This document shows, one piece after another, positions 55,805 through 64,000 of a DNA stretch of 64,000 bases. The translations under genes were made by a program, and so were the position numbers. Every line of letters begins with the position of its first letter. The stretch's first letter is position 1. The stretch lies in assembly GCF_012972705.2 (NCBI RefSeq), contig NZ_JABCSC020000001.1, positions 124,001 through 188,000 on the forward strand, given 5' to 3'. The stretch is from Uliginosibacterium aquaticum (lineage in GTDB: Bacteria > Pseudomonadota > Gammaproteobacteria > Burkholderiales > Rhodocyclaceae). The notes under the pieces were generated by a model. That model was given only the letters and a program-made list of their open reading frames with translations, had not been told where the DNA came from and searched no databases.

Positions 55805-56430
55805 GGCGCAGCCCCTTCGGCGAGGCGTTGCAGTACGCAGGCCAGCGCGCGTTCATCGATGCCGTGGCCAAGCCCTGGGATCAGGTCCAGGCTGTGAGTT
55901 ACGCCCAGTTGCTGCAAGGCGCTGGCGGCAGCCTGGCTCTGCTGCACGGGGATGACCGGATCGGCCGTGCCGTGCAGCAGATGTACTCGTACGGCACTGG
56001 CAAGGGTCGGCGGCGTGGCGAAGCGGCCGGCGATGGAGAGGATCTGCGCGGCCGGCGGGTCAGCCAGCTGCGTGGCTGCGAGGGACATGATGGCTCCTTG
56101 CGAGAAGCCGACGAGGCTGGTGTGCTCAGCTGTGAGGCCCGCCACCTCTTGCCAGTGCCGGACGGTGGCAACAAAGCCCGGCAATGCGGCGGCAATCCGC
56201 GCCAGCCGGTTTTCCTCATTTATCCCCTGTACCGAAAACCACTGGCGGCCACGCCCCAGATCCGATGGCTCGGCGGCGGCTATGCTCAGCACCATGGCGC
56301 CAGCTTGGGCCTGCGCGATGGCCTGCCCCAGTGGCAAGAGATCGCGGGCATCGGCGCCGACGCCATGGAACAGCAGGATCAGGCGCTGCGCAGCAGTGGC
56401 CGGTTGTTGGATCAGGAGTGTGTCATTCAT
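55801..56430 (-). CDS. Alpha/beta-hydrolase esterase, YpfH-like
   Basis: This 209-residue protein has the alpha/beta-hydrolase catalytic set: Ser in GFSQG (near residue 108), Asp in HGTADPVIP (near 157) and His in GLGHGID (near 189). The start LILLFHGVGADARDLLPLG is the oxyanion-hole region. YpfH and related carboxylesterases have the same layout and length. Natural substrate unknown. It overlaps the hypothetical gene at 55801-55804 and precedes the terminator side of the lyase gene. Confidence 0.85.
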   Translation of the reverse strand: MNDTLLIQQPATAAQRLILLFHGVGADARDLLPLGQAIAQAQAGAMVLSIAAAEPSDLGRGRQWFSVQGINEENRLARIAAALPGFVATVRHWQEVAGLTAEHTSLVGFSQGAIMSLAATQLADPPAAQILSIAGRFATPPTLASAVRVHLLHGTADPVIPVQQSQAAASALQQLGVTHSLDLIPGLGHGIDERALACVLQRLAEGAAP

Positions 56431-56557
56431 GGCGCAAGCCTCGAGTGAAGGAGCGGGGAGGGGTATGCAGCCACTCTATTCGCGGCTTGTTCCGAGATAA
56501 ACAGCGCTTTCATGGAGGCACTGTCCCGGGATTCGGGATTCTTGCGGGAGGCGCCCC

Positions 56558-56586
56558 AAAAAAAACGGGCTGCCGTGGCAGCCCGT
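56558..56586 (-). terminator. Rho-independent terminator after the pectin lyase gene
   Basis: ACGGGCTGCC, GT, GGCAGCCCGT form a 10-bp perfect stem, and on the minus strand it is followed by eight T. It closes the gene that ends at 56606 (minus strand). Confidence 0.88.
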
Positions 56587-56605
56587 TGTACGCCAGCCGG
56601 ATGGA

Positions 56606-58810
56606 TCAGGGCGTGCGGATGGCGGGCAGGCTTACCGTGCCCATGCCGTTGCCGAGGAAGAAGCTCGGGTGCGGGGGCTGGTTGTAAGCCATGTTCTGGC
56701 CAGCCACCTGCACGCGGTACTGCGGATCGTGCATCAGGGTCGGGAAGCGGTAGCCGGTCGGGATAGCGGTCGAATAGATCAGCAGCGCACTATTGTCGGT
56801 GTTGCGCCAGATGACTTCTTCGCGCCAGTCTCCGAAGAGATCCGCCGAAATCACCGGATTGGCCTTGGTGCTGTTGTTGGAGGCTGCGTTGGCGCCGGTT
56901 ACCAGGCGGGTGACGCTGGACGAAGCAGGGACCCACTTGTCGATCTTCACACCATCAAGGAGCTCGCGCGACAGATCACCATCCCACCAGATGCCGAAGT
57001 TGATGCTCGGGCGCGAGCTGCTGATCGATACGCCCGTGGCGCTGTAGATGCCACCCACGCTGGACCAGCACTCATAACCGGGGAAGGACGGATCGATATC
57101 GGCGCACATGCCACGCCCGGTATCCACGCCGGTCTTCACGCCCCACAGGATCTTGCCGCTGGCCGCATCGTGCATTTCCATGCCGTAGGCGGCGCCTGTC
57201 TCCTCGTGCACCATGAAGACTTCCTGACCGCTGCGGTTCGGATCCAGGTCCGACATGTGCAGCGCATCGCCGTGGCCCAGGCCGGTGCGGTAGAGCAGCT
57301 TGCCATCGCTGCCGATGGTGGCGGCGCCGTAGATGATGTCGTCCTTGCCGTCCTTATTGACGTCGCCCACGGTGAAATAGTGCGCGCCTTGGCCATAGGC
57401 GCCGGAGCCGGAGGTCGGGCTGTCATGCGTCCAGCGCTGGGTCAGCTTGCCGTCGCGCCAGTCCCAGGCCACCAGCACCGCGCGGGTGTAGTAGCCGCGT
57501 GAGAACACGGCCGAGGGCCTGGTGCCGTCCAGATAGGCGACGCCCGCCAGAAAGCGGTCCACGCGGTTGCCGTAGGAGTCGCCCCAGCTCGAAACTGTGC
57601 CACGTGCCGGCAGGTAGTTGGTGGTGGCCATGGCGGCACCGGTGGCGCCGTTGAATACGGTGAGGTATTCCGGGCCGGAGAGGATATAGCCGGAGCTGTT
57701 GCGGTAGTCGGCGGTGCCTGAGCCGATCAGCGTGCCCTTGCCGTCGATCGTGCCGTCAGCCGTCTTCAGCATCAGCTCGGCCTTGCCGTCGCTGTCCAGG
57801 TCATACACCACCATCTGGGTGTAGTGCGCACCGGCGCGGATGTTCTTGCCCAGGTCGATGCGCCACAGACGGGTGCCGTTGAGCTTGTAAGCGTCGATGA
57901 AGGTGTTGCCGGTGTAGCCGGACTGCGAGTTGTCCTTGGAGTTGGTTGGTTGCCACTTGAGCACGATTTCGTACTCGCCGTCGCCATCCAGATCGGCGAC
58001 CGAGCCGTCATTGGCGTCATAGGTGTAAGCCACGCCATCCGGAGTGGTGCCGCCTGCCGGCTTGTTGAGCGGGATGGAGAGGTAGGGATTGGCAAACACG
58101 GTGGCGTTGCTGCCGGCTTGCTCCGCGCCATTCACAACCGCCTTGACGGTGTAAGCCGAGCCGGCGCTGCCGGTGCTGTCCTGGTAATTGGTGCTGGCGG
58201 TGATCGGGCTGCTGTTGAGCTTGACCGATCCGCGATAGACGTTGAAGCCGGTGCTGGCCGACTCGGTGCCGAGCAGGCGCCAGCTCACCAGCATGCCGCT
58301 GGCGGCGGGCACTGCCACCGCGCCGCGGCCGAGCTTCTCGACATATTTACCGCTCGCGGCAGCGGAGCTGGCTACCGCCGAGCTGGCAGCTGCGGAGCTG
58401 GCGACGGCAGATGAAGCCGCTTTGGAACTGGCGGCGACGGAAGTGGCTGCGGAGGACGCTGCCGAGGAGGCCGCGACAGAGGATTTCGCCGCGCTTGATG
58501 CCGCGGCGCTCGAAGCGGCGACACTGGACGCTGCGGCGCTGCTGCTGGCTGCGGCCGCGTAGGAGCAGTAACGGGTGCCGGTGATGTGGGTGCTGCTCGG
58601 GAACAGCGGGGCCTGACAGGTGAAGCTGCCACTGAGGGTGGCATATACGAAGACGCCGGACTTGCCGAAGGAGACGCTGCGCGTGCCCGTCATGGCGCAG
58701 GCGGCGCCTTCCTTGGCGCATTTGGTATAGCCGCTGGGATAGTCGGTGGCGGCCTGGGCATGGGCCGTCAGCAACATGATGGCGAGCCCGCCGAAGAGTT
58801 TGCTGCGCAT
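56606..58810 (-). CDS. Secreted rhamnogalacturonan endolyase (PL11-like) with Ala/Ser linker
   Basis: This 734-residue exoenzyme starts with a signal peptide (cleavage after AHAQA near residue 20). A Cys-containing module follows (about 25-82: KCAKEGAACAMTG, TCQAP, RYCSY), probably a small binding domain. Residues 84-150 are a poly-Ala/Ser linker. The rest (about 152-734) is a PL11-type rhamnogalacturonan lyase with the repeated calcium-binding pattern D-x-D-x-D-G (for example DLDGDGEYEIVLK, DLDSDGKAELMLK, VNKDGKDDIIYG) of the beta-propeller core. It degrades pectin backbones outside the cell. No other pectinase is in the window. Confidence 0.88.
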   Translation of the reverse strand: MRSKLFGGLAIMLLTAHAQAATDYPSGYTKCAKEGAACAMTGTRSVSFGKSGVFVYATLSGSFTCQAPLFPSSTHITGTRYCSYAAAASSSAAASSVAASSAAASSAAKSSVAASSAASSAATSVAASSKAASSAVASSAAASSAVASSAAASGKYVEKLGRGAVAVPAASGMLVSWRLLGTESASTGFNVYRGSVKLNSSPITASTNYQDSTGSAGSAYTVKAVVNGAEQAGSNATVFANPYLSIPLNKPAGGTTPDGVAYTYDANDGSVADLDGDGEYEIVLKWQPTNSKDNSQSGYTGNTFIDAYKLNGTRLWRIDLGKNIRAGAHYTQMVVYDLDSDGKAELMLKTADGTIDGKGTLIGSGTADYRNSSGYILSGPEYLTVFNGATGAAMATTNYLPARGTVSSWGDSYGNRVDRFLAGVAYLDGTRPSAVFSRGYYTRAVLVAWDWRDGKLTQRWTHDSPTSGSGAYGQGAHYFTVGDVNKDGKDDIIYGAATIGSDGKLLYRTGLGHGDALHMSDLDPNRSGQEVFMVHEETGAAYGMEMHDAASGKILWGVKTGVDTGRGMCADIDPSFPGYECWSSVGGIYSATGVSISSSRPSINFGIWWDGDLSRELLDGVKIDKWVPASSSVTRLVTGANAASNNSTKANPVISADLFGDWREEVIWRNTDNSALLIYSTAIPTGYRFPTLMHDPQYRVQVAGQNMAYNQPPHPSFFLGNGMGTVSLPAIRTP
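58350..58560 (-). repeat. Ala/Ser low-complexity linker
   Basis: This part of the lyase gene encodes about 65 residues made almost only of Ala and Ser, with some Val, Thr and Lys, in AASSVAASS-like repeats. The DNA is a set of short GC-rich repeats that could vary in length by slippage or recombination. Confidence 0.8.
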
Positions 58811-59009
58811 GGAGTGCCTCCTGGATTGGCTGCCTCACTGCGGCAGCTCTGGCTGAGTGCTTTGGATGTAGGAAAAACTCTTACATTCCTTCAAGCAGAG
58901 TTCCGCAACGTAGGTGAGGAGAGGTGCGCCGTCAAGCGCCTTCCGTACGGAGGCGTGTGATTTCCGTCAGACGGAATTATTCAGCCAGATCATGTACTTG
59001 TCAGGCATC

Positions 59010-59043
59010 CGGGTTCGGGTGCGAGGGCGCGCACCCGAACCCG
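59010..59043. repeat. Long perfect 14-bp hairpin
   Basis: Two perfectly paired 14-base arms (CGGGTTCGGGTGCG and its complement) around a six-base loop lie between the lyase promoter and the DctP gene end. It has no U tract on either strand, so it may act as an RNA-stability structure or a factor-dependent end for the minus-strand binding protein gene that stops at 59055. Confidence 0.65.
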
Positions 59044-59054
59044 GGGCGGGCTTA

Positions 59055-60044
59055 TTACTGTGCCAGCACCTTCTGCCAGTCGGTCACCGTCCAGCGCGTG
59101 GCAAACAGCTGCCTGATTGCCGGTTCGGCGGCCTTGCGGATGGCGGCGGCATCCGGGGTCACGATTTGCATGCCGCCAGTCTGCAGTTCGGCGAGCAGAC
59201 GGGCTTCGTCCTGCTGGATCTTGCGGCTGCCCCACAGCGCCGCCTTGTGCATGGCATTGCGCACCTTTTCCTGATCCGCGGTGGAGAGTTCGTTGCGGAA
59301 GAAGCAGGCATTGGCCAGTGGCATGCCGAAGCCGACGAGATGATTGGTGATCACCAGCTGCTTCTGTACTTCGTTGAGCTTGAGCGACTTGATCTGGGTG
59401 AGATCGCCTTCCGAGGCCTGGGCACTGCCCGTCTTGAGTGCGTCGTAGATGCCGGGCAGGGGCACTTGCACCGGGGCGACACCGAGCGGCTGCCACACCG
59501 AGATCCAGTCCGGCACCGGCGGCAGGCGCAGCTTCACGCCCTGAAAGTCAGCCGGGCTTTTGATGGGCTGGTTGCTGGTGAACTGACGGAAGCCGCGATA
59601 GACCGGCGCGAAGCTGACCATGCCACCCTTGGTTTCGAGCTGGTAGCGCAGGCTGTCGCCGATGCGGCTGTTCCACACGCGTTGCAGGTGATCGAAATCG
59701 CGGATCACATAGGGGCCGTTGAAGAAGAACCACTCCGGCGCGTAATCCTGGATCGGCTGGCCGCCGGTGAGCAGCAGTTCGCCGACCCGCTCGCCGGGTG
59801 CGCACTTCTGGAAGGCCGGGTTGATGCTTTGCTCGTTGAGCACGCCGGCCTGCACGCTGACCTGGATGTGCGGAGCGCTGAGCGCGAGCTCCCGCTTGAA
59901 TTGCTGGGCGGTGTCGGCCAGCAGGTGGCCGTTGGCGAAGGGTGTGACTACGCGCAGGCTCACCGGAGCCGGGGCGGCCTGCGCCAGACCGGCTGCGAGC
60001 GTGGCGGCGAGGCTCAGGGTGAGGGATTTCAGGGCGATCTTCAT
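59055..60044 (-). CDS. TRAP transporter periplasmic solute-binding protein DctP-like
   Basis: This 329-residue protein has a signal peptide (cleavage after GLAQA near residue 24) and a DctP-type fold: VSLRVVTPFANGHLLADTAQQFKRELA near residue 29, GVKLRLPPVPDWISVWQPLGVAPVQVPLPGIYDALKTGSAQASEGDLTQIKSLKL in the middle, with the conserved Arg in LRLP that holds the ligand carboxylate. TRAP systems import C4-dicarboxylates, sialic acids, sugars acids or other acids; no DctQ/DctM subunits are near, so it may act as orphan or sensor. The ligand is unknown. ATG at 60044 gives a clean signal peptide. Confidence 0.87.
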   Translation of the reverse strand: MKIALKSLTLSLAATLAAGLAQAAPAPVSLRVVTPFANGHLLADTAQQFKRELALSAPHIQVSVQAGVLNEQSINPAFQKCAPGERVGELLLTGGQPIQDYAPEWFFFNGPYVIRDFDHLQRVWNSRIGDSLRYQLETKGGMVSFAPVYRGFRQFTSNQPIKSPADFQGVKLRLPPVPDWISVWQPLGVAPVQVPLPGIYDALKTGSAQASEGDLTQIKSLKLNEVQKQLVITNHLVGFGMPLANACFFRNELSTADQEKVRNAMHKAALWGSRKIQQDEARLLAELQTGGMQIVTPDAAAIRKAAEPAIRQLFATRWTVTDWQKVLAQ

Positions 60045-60138
60045 GGATTTCCTCCGGGCTGTTTTGTGAGGCAGGCGTGCTGCCTCGGCCATGCTAGAGA
60101 ACTGCCATGAAGCTTGTAATTACCCTTTTGGCCGGCCT

Positions 60139-60168
60139 GAAAACAAATCCGCCGGCAGGGGCCGGCGG
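60139..60168 (-). terminator. Terminator after the chemoreceptor gene
   Basis: CCGCCGG and CCGGCGG form a 7-bp stem and the minus strand continues ATTTGTTTTC. It lies 34 bp after the stop at 60203. Confidence 0.65.
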
Positions 60169-60202
60169 GGAGGGGCACTTCAGGGCAGGTGCCCGGCTGG
60201 TT

Positions 60203-62359
60203 TCAGCGCAACTCCTGGATCGCGCGCAGCAGGCTCTTTTGTTCGGAGGATGTGATGAACTGGTCGTAGACCGGGCGCATCGCGTTCTCGAAGGATTGCT
60301 TGTTCACATCCTGGATGAGACGGGTGCCGGCGGCGACCACCGCCTTGCGGGCGCTGTCTTCGCGCTCCTTCCAGTACTGGCGCATCAGGCGCACAGAGTC
60401 GCGCGCGGCAGCACTGATGAGCTGCTGATCCTCGGCTGAGAGGCCATCCCAGCGGCGTTTGGAGAAGACCAGGATGTCCGGCGCCATCGAATGCTCGGTG
60501 AAGGAGTATTGCTGGAAGATCTCGAAGTGCTTGAAGCCCTCGTAGGAGGGCAGGTTGTTTTCGGCAGCTTCGACGAGCCCCATGCGCTGGCCGGCGATGA
60601 TTTCATCCAGCGCCATCGGTGTGGGCTGAGCACCCATGGCTTTGGCAATCGCGATCCACAGATCGGATTGCGGTACGCGCAGTTTCAGGCCGCGCATGTC
60701 GGCCAGCGAGCGGACAGCCTTGTTGGCGTAGACCGAGCGCGCGCCGCTGTCGTAGAAGGCGAGGCCCACATAGCCGCCGGCTGCGCAGGAGGCGAGGATC
60801 TGCTGACCGGGCCCTCCGTCCATGCTCTTCTGCATGTGGTCGATCGAGCGGAACAGGAAGGGCATGCCCGGCACCACGGTGAGCGGGCAATCCTTGTTGA
60901 GGCTGGAGAGCATGCTGCGGGTCATGTCCAGTGCGCCATTCTTGATCCCTTCCAGCGCGTCCTTCTCCGAGCCGAAAGCGCCCTTGGACATCACGCGCAG
61001 GCGGATCCGCCCCTGCGAGCGCTCCTGGATCATCTCGGCCATGGCGCGCTGGGCACGCACCGCTGGGTGCTCGTCGGCATGGATATCTGCGACGCGCAAT
61101 TCGAGGGTCTGCGCACCGGATGAAATGCGGTAGCGCGAGAGGGAGGCCACGATCTCGCGCCCGACCTGGCCGATGCGGCCGACGGCGACTGCCGAGGAGG
61201 CTGCGGCTTCGGAATTCTGCTCGCTCATCTGGGCGATCTGCTCGATGTTCTGGGCGATCTCGGTGCTGGAGGTCTGCTGCTCGCGGATGGCGCCGGCGAT
61301 TTCCTCAACCACCCCGGCCGCTGCAGATGAGCCTTCCTTGATACGTTCGATCGAATCTCCGGCCTGCTGGGCGCTTTCCACGCCCTGACCCACAGCGGTC
61401 TCGGTGGTGGTCATGCTGTCGACGGCGGAGCGGGCGCTGTCCTGCATGCGCTGGACCAGGGCGGTGATTTCCTGGGTGGATCGGGCGGTGCGTTCGGCGA
61501 GCTTGCGCACTTCGTCGGCCACCACCGCGAAGCCGCGACCCTGCTCCCCGGCACGCGCCGCTTCGATGGCCGCATTCAGGGCCAGCAGATTGGTCTGGTC
61601 GGCGATCTCGCGGATCGTGCCGGCCATCGAGGAGATGCCGTCGCAGTCGGTGCGCAGGGTCTTGATGCGGGCAGAAGCCTCGCGCACCGAGTCGGCGATG
61701 GCACGGATGCCGTCCACCGTGCTGAGGATGGCGCCCGCGCTGTGGCTGGCAATGTCGCTGGAGTCCTGGGTATGCTGATTGGCATCCCGGGCCTGCTGGG
61801 CCACAACCGAGATGCTGACCGTCATTTCCTCCACCGCAGCGGCCATATTGGCCGAGGCGTCGCTCTGGATCTGCGAGTTGCGCGCGATCTTGCGCGAGGT
61901 GACGTCCACCTCCTCGGTCACTTCGAGCATGTGGCCGGTGGCTTGCTGGATCTCGGTGAAGCTCTGGCGCAGGCGCTCGAGCAGGCGGTTGTAGGCCAGC
62001 AGGGTCTGGCCGATTTCATCCTGGCTGGCGACCGTGATCTCGCTGGTGAAGTCGAGCTGATCGGCTGTGCGCTCGATCGTGCGCTGCATGATCTTGAGCG
62101 GGGTGATCAGGGCACGCCACAGCACGTAGCCGACTATCAGGATCAGGCCGACCCCGAGCACCAGCACCACAATATTGGTGCCGCGGGCCGCAGCGAAGGC
62201 TGCTTCGACGGTGCGCAGCTTGTCGGCACCATCGCTACCGAGCGCCTTGGCGGCTTCGGCATTCAGGCTGGAGAGGCTGGACAGGGCCACCCCAAACATG
62301 ACGCAACAAGTGGCCAGTGCCGCGCCGATGAGGAACTGGATTTTTCGGGTGATGCTCAT
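60203..62359 (-). CDS. Chemoreceptor with C-terminal cytoplasmic DctP-like domain
   Basis: This 718-residue protein has two membrane helices (about residues 8-28 and 59-80) with only about 30 residues of periplasm between them, so there is no normal ligand-binding domain. A HAMP region (about 81-132) and a methyl-accepting signalling domain with [26 protein letters not shown] (about 260-285) follow. From about residue 415 to the end there is a DctP-like TRAP-binding domain ([22 protein letters not shown], then [30 protein letters not shown] with the Arg/Pro motif). By topology this domain is in the cytoplasm. ATG at 62359 with GGAGA upstream is chosen; the long open frame upstream lacks similarity. 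Confidence 0.88.
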   Translation of the reverse strand: MSITRKIQFLIGAALATCCVMFGVALSSLSSLNAEAAKALGSDGADKLRTVEAAFAAARGTNIVVLVLGVGLILIVGYVLWRALITPLKIMQRTIERTADQLDFTSEITVASQDEIGQTLLAYNRLLERLRQSFTEIQQATGHMLEVTEEVDVTSRKIARNSQIQSDASANMAAAVEEMTVSISVVAQQARDANQHTQDSSDIASHSAGAILSTVDGIRAIADSVREASARIKTLRTDCDGISSMAGTIREIADQTNLLALNAAIEAARAGEQGRGFAVVADEVRKLAERTARSTQEITALVQRMQDSARSAVDSMTTTETAVGQGVESAQQAGDSIERIKEGSSAAAGVVEEIAGAIREQQTSSTEIAQNIEQIAQMSEQNSEAAASSAVAVGRIGQVGREIVASLSRYRISSGAQTLELRVADIHADEHPAVRAQRAMAEMIQERSQGRIRLRVMSKGAFGSEKDALEGIKNGALDMTRSMLSSLNKDCPLTVVPGMPFLFRSIDHMQKSMDGGPGQQILASCAAGGYVGLAFYDSGARSVYANKAVRSLADMRGLKLRVPQSDLWIAIAKAMGAQPTPMALDEIIAGQRMGLVEAAENNLPSYEGFKHFEIFQQYSFTEHSMAPDILVFSKRRWDGLSAEDQQLISAAARDSVRLMRQYWKEREDSARKAVVAAGTRLIQDVNKQSFENAMRPVYDQFITSSEQKSLLRAIQELR

Positions 62360-62557
62360 TTGCTGTTCTCCGCTCCCTGTGATGCTTGTTCGGCCTGGTG
62401 TCGCGCTGCTGCATGCGCAGGCAGATTCCGCCGGGTTTCTTGCGGGCTTACGGCAGGCCTGGCGGGTTTCTTGAGACGGGTTTGCCCGCATTGGGCGCCG
62501 CCCTTCTGCATGGCAGGCAGGCGCCTGAGGTGGCCGCGCCGCCTGAGTTGTGCTTGA

Positions 62558-63193
62558 ATGCCGGCCATGCTCGAAACCCGTAAACTCGCCTGCCAGCGCG
62601 GCGAACGCCTGCTCTTCAAGGGCCTGGACCTGCGCCTCGGTGCAGGTGAGCTGCTGCGCATCGGCGGTGCCAACGGCATGGGCAAGACCAGCCTGCTGCG
62701 TCTGCTGGCCGGCTTGAGTCTGCCCGCGGCGGGCTCGGTAAGCTGGCAGGGGGCGGAGATCCAGAGCAGTCGCGAAGCCTTTCATGCTGCGCTCCTGTAT
62801 CTGGGCCATGCCCCTGCATTGAACGATCTGCTCACGCCGCCCGAGAACCTGGCTTTCGCTTGCGCTACGGCCAGCCTGCTGGTGAGCGCGGTAGCCTGCC
62901 AAGAGGCGCTGACCCGGCTCGGGCTGACCCGACAGCTGGAGCTGCCGTGCAAGCTGCTGTCGCAAGGGCAGCGTCGCCGTGTCGGGCTGGCGCGCCTCGC
63001 GCTGTCGGCGAGCCGGCCCTTGTGGATTCTCGACGAGCCTTTCACGGCGCTGGACGTGGCGGCCGTGAGCGCGCTGGCCGCCCAGATCGACGCGCATTGT
63101 GCTGCGGGCGGCAGCGTGATTTTCACCTCGCACCAGGACGTGCCCTTCGCCACGCCCCTGCGCGTGCTGGACGTGGAGGCCTTCGCGCCATGA
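62558..63193 (+). CDS. ccmA: Cytochrome c maturation heme exporter ATPase CcmA
   Basis: This 211-residue ATPase releases heme from CcmCDE in cytochrome c maturation. Walker [20 protein letters not shown] is at about 37-55, the signature [16 protein letters not shown] is near 130-145, and Walker [14 protein letters not shown] near 151. The family feature of a Gln-rich signature LSQGQ is present. An alternative ATG nine bases downstream (MLETRKLAC) is possible. The stop overlaps ccmB (ATGA). Confidence 0.94.
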   Translation: MPAMLETRKLACQRGERLLFKGLDLRLGAGELLRIGGANGMGKTSLLRLLAGLSLPAAGSVSWQGAEIQSSREAFHAALLYLGHAPALNDLLTPPENLAFACATASLLVSAVACQEALTRLGLTRQLELPCKLLSQGQRRRVGLARLALSASRPLWILDEPFTALDVAAVSALAAQIDAHCAAGGSVIFTSHQDVPFATPLRVLDVEAFAP

Positions 63194-63855
63194 AGGTCTT
63201 TCTTGCGGTGCTGCGGCGTGACCTGCTGCTGGCCTGGCGCGCGCGCGCCGATCTGCTGGTGGCGCTGTCCTTCTTCCTGATCGTGGCCAGCCTGTTCCCT
63301 TTCGGCGTGGGGGCGGACCCGAACCAGCTGCGCGCCATCGGCCCCGGCGTGGTCTGGGTGGCGGCCCTGCTTGCGGTGTTGCTGGCCTTGCCGCGCCTGT
63401 TCGACAAGGATTTCGACTCCGGTGTGCTGGAGCAACTGCTGCTCTCGCCGGAGCCGGCCGTGCTGTGGGTGGCTGCCAAGATTGCCGCGCACTGGCTGGC
63501 CACTGGCTTGCCGCTGGTGATCCTGTCGCCGCTGCTGGGCACGATGTACCGCCTTGAGGGTGTGGAGCTTGGGGTGCTGGCAGGCGGCCTGCTGCTGGGT
63601 ACGCCGATTCTGTCACTGGTGGGCGCCATCGGCGCGGCGTTGACCCTGGGCCTGCGCGGCGCGGGCTCACTCTTGGCCCTGCTGGTGCTGCCGCTCTTCG
63701 TGCCGGTGCTGGTCTTCGGCGCCGGGGCGGTGGATGCCTGGGGCGCCGGGATGGGCGTGAGCGCCCAGTTCTCGCTGCTCGGTGGCGGCCTGCTGGGGGC
63801 ACTGGCCTTGTCACCTCTGGCCTGCGCGGCAGCCTTGCGTCTCGCCGTCGAGTGA
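63190..63855 (+). CDS. ccmB: Heme exporter protein CcmB
   Basis: This 221-residue inner membrane protein has about six membrane helices and the CcmB signature at the start, [35 protein letters not shown], and [21 protein letters not shown] in the middle. It forms the ABC complex with CcmA. Its ATG overlaps the ccmA stop by four bases. It is followed 82 bp later by the start of ccmC. Confidence 0.94.
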   Translation: MKVFLAVLRRDLLLAWRARADLLVALSFFLIVASLFPFGVGADPNQLRAIGPGVVWVAALLAVLLALPRLFDKDFDSGVLEQLLLSPEPAVLWVAAKIAAHWLATGLPLVILSPLLGTMYRLEGVELGVLAGGLLLGTPILSLVGAIGAALTLGLRGAGSLLALLVLPLFVPVLVFGAGAVDAWGAGMGVSAQFSLLGGGLLGALALSPLACAAALRLAVE

Positions 63856-63937
63856 TTTCTTGAAGCGGATCAAGGCCGGTGCCGGGCCATTCCTGCGTAT
63901 CATCCGGTTCAGCTGAACAGCCTGCTGACTGACAAGC

Positions 63938-64000
63938 ATGAATATTTTCCGATTCTCCTCACCGCAGACTTTCTACCCGCTGGCTGGCCGCCTCGTGCCG
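63938..64000 (+). CDS. ccmC: Start of CcmC-like heme lyase partner (truncated by window end)
   Basis: The first 21 codons ([21 protein letters not shown]) match the typical N terminus of CcmC (short basic start, then S-P-x-x-F-Y-x-L-A-G). Position right after ccmB supports the name. The rest is outside the window. The 82-bp gap from ccmB has no other gene. Confidence 0.75.
   Translation, partial: MNIFRFSSPQTFYPLAGRLVP

Noticed and set aside
62360-63814. The chemoreceptor frame stays open far upstream of 62359 on the minus strand.
   Set aside because: The upstream part runs antisense through ccmA and ccmB and is low-complexity; a good ATG with GGAGA and a TM helix begins at 62359.

Overview
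The window is a 64 kb piece of a GC-rich proteobacterial chromosome. A Chp-type twitching chemosensory cluster, an MCE/Mla-type lipid transporter, TRAP solute-binding proteins, cytochrome c maturation genes and pectin-degrading secreted proteins with poly-Ala/Ser linkers together suggest a betaproteobacterium, most likely of the Rhodocyclales (Uliginosibacterium-like). This placement is inference from gene content; no rRNA or tRNA is present to confirm it.

Left core (1-25970): the end of a PilH-like regulator, pilI, pilJ and a giant ChpA/PilL histidine kinase (type IV pilus chemosensory system); a four-gene MCE lipid ABC transporter; an SbmA/BacA-like ABC protein; a BCCT transporter; ruvB with a DUF502 membrane protein; a YecA-like SEC-C protein; an HDOD protein; ubiX; a secreted lipoprotein; and the ABC-F ATPase ybiT, which ends in a strong terminator.

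Accessory island (about 25971-47799, between ybiT and fkpA): base composition falls in parts (27.6-30.3 kb and 38.2-43.6 kb are clearly AT-richer) and the content is defence and mobility. From left to right: a zinc-ribbon orphan, an XRE regulator, an ASCH protein overlapping a GNAT-PIN-GNAT-EVE-like multidomain protein, a five-gene minus-strand operon (XRE repressor, two-TM protein, MmeI-like DNA methyltransferase, DEAD/DEAH helicase, GIY-YIG nuclease), a control region with two overlapping palindromes, a plus-strand operon of a Ner-like regulator, three tyrosine recombinases (the middle one lacking catalytic residues) and a small coiled-coil protein, then a ParA-HEPN pair and a HEPN/Toprim-type protein. 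The recombinases are presumably the mobility module and the rest cargo. The GNAT-PIN-GNAT-EVE/ASCH pair, the ParA-HEPN pair and the methyltransferase-helicase-GIY-YIG operon are the best candidates for undescribed defence systems.

Right core (47800-64000): fkpA; a histidine kinase with seven near-equal tandem PAS units; a cupin; rhlE; a small unknown protein and a YpfH-like esterase; a rhamnogalacturonan lyase (PL11 type) with a long Ala/Ser linker; a periplasmic DctP-type binding protein; a chemoreceptor that carries a DctP-like domain at its cytoplasmic C terminus; and ccmA, ccmB and the start of ccmC. The chemoreceptor fusion next to a free DctP protein is the most unusual core finding.
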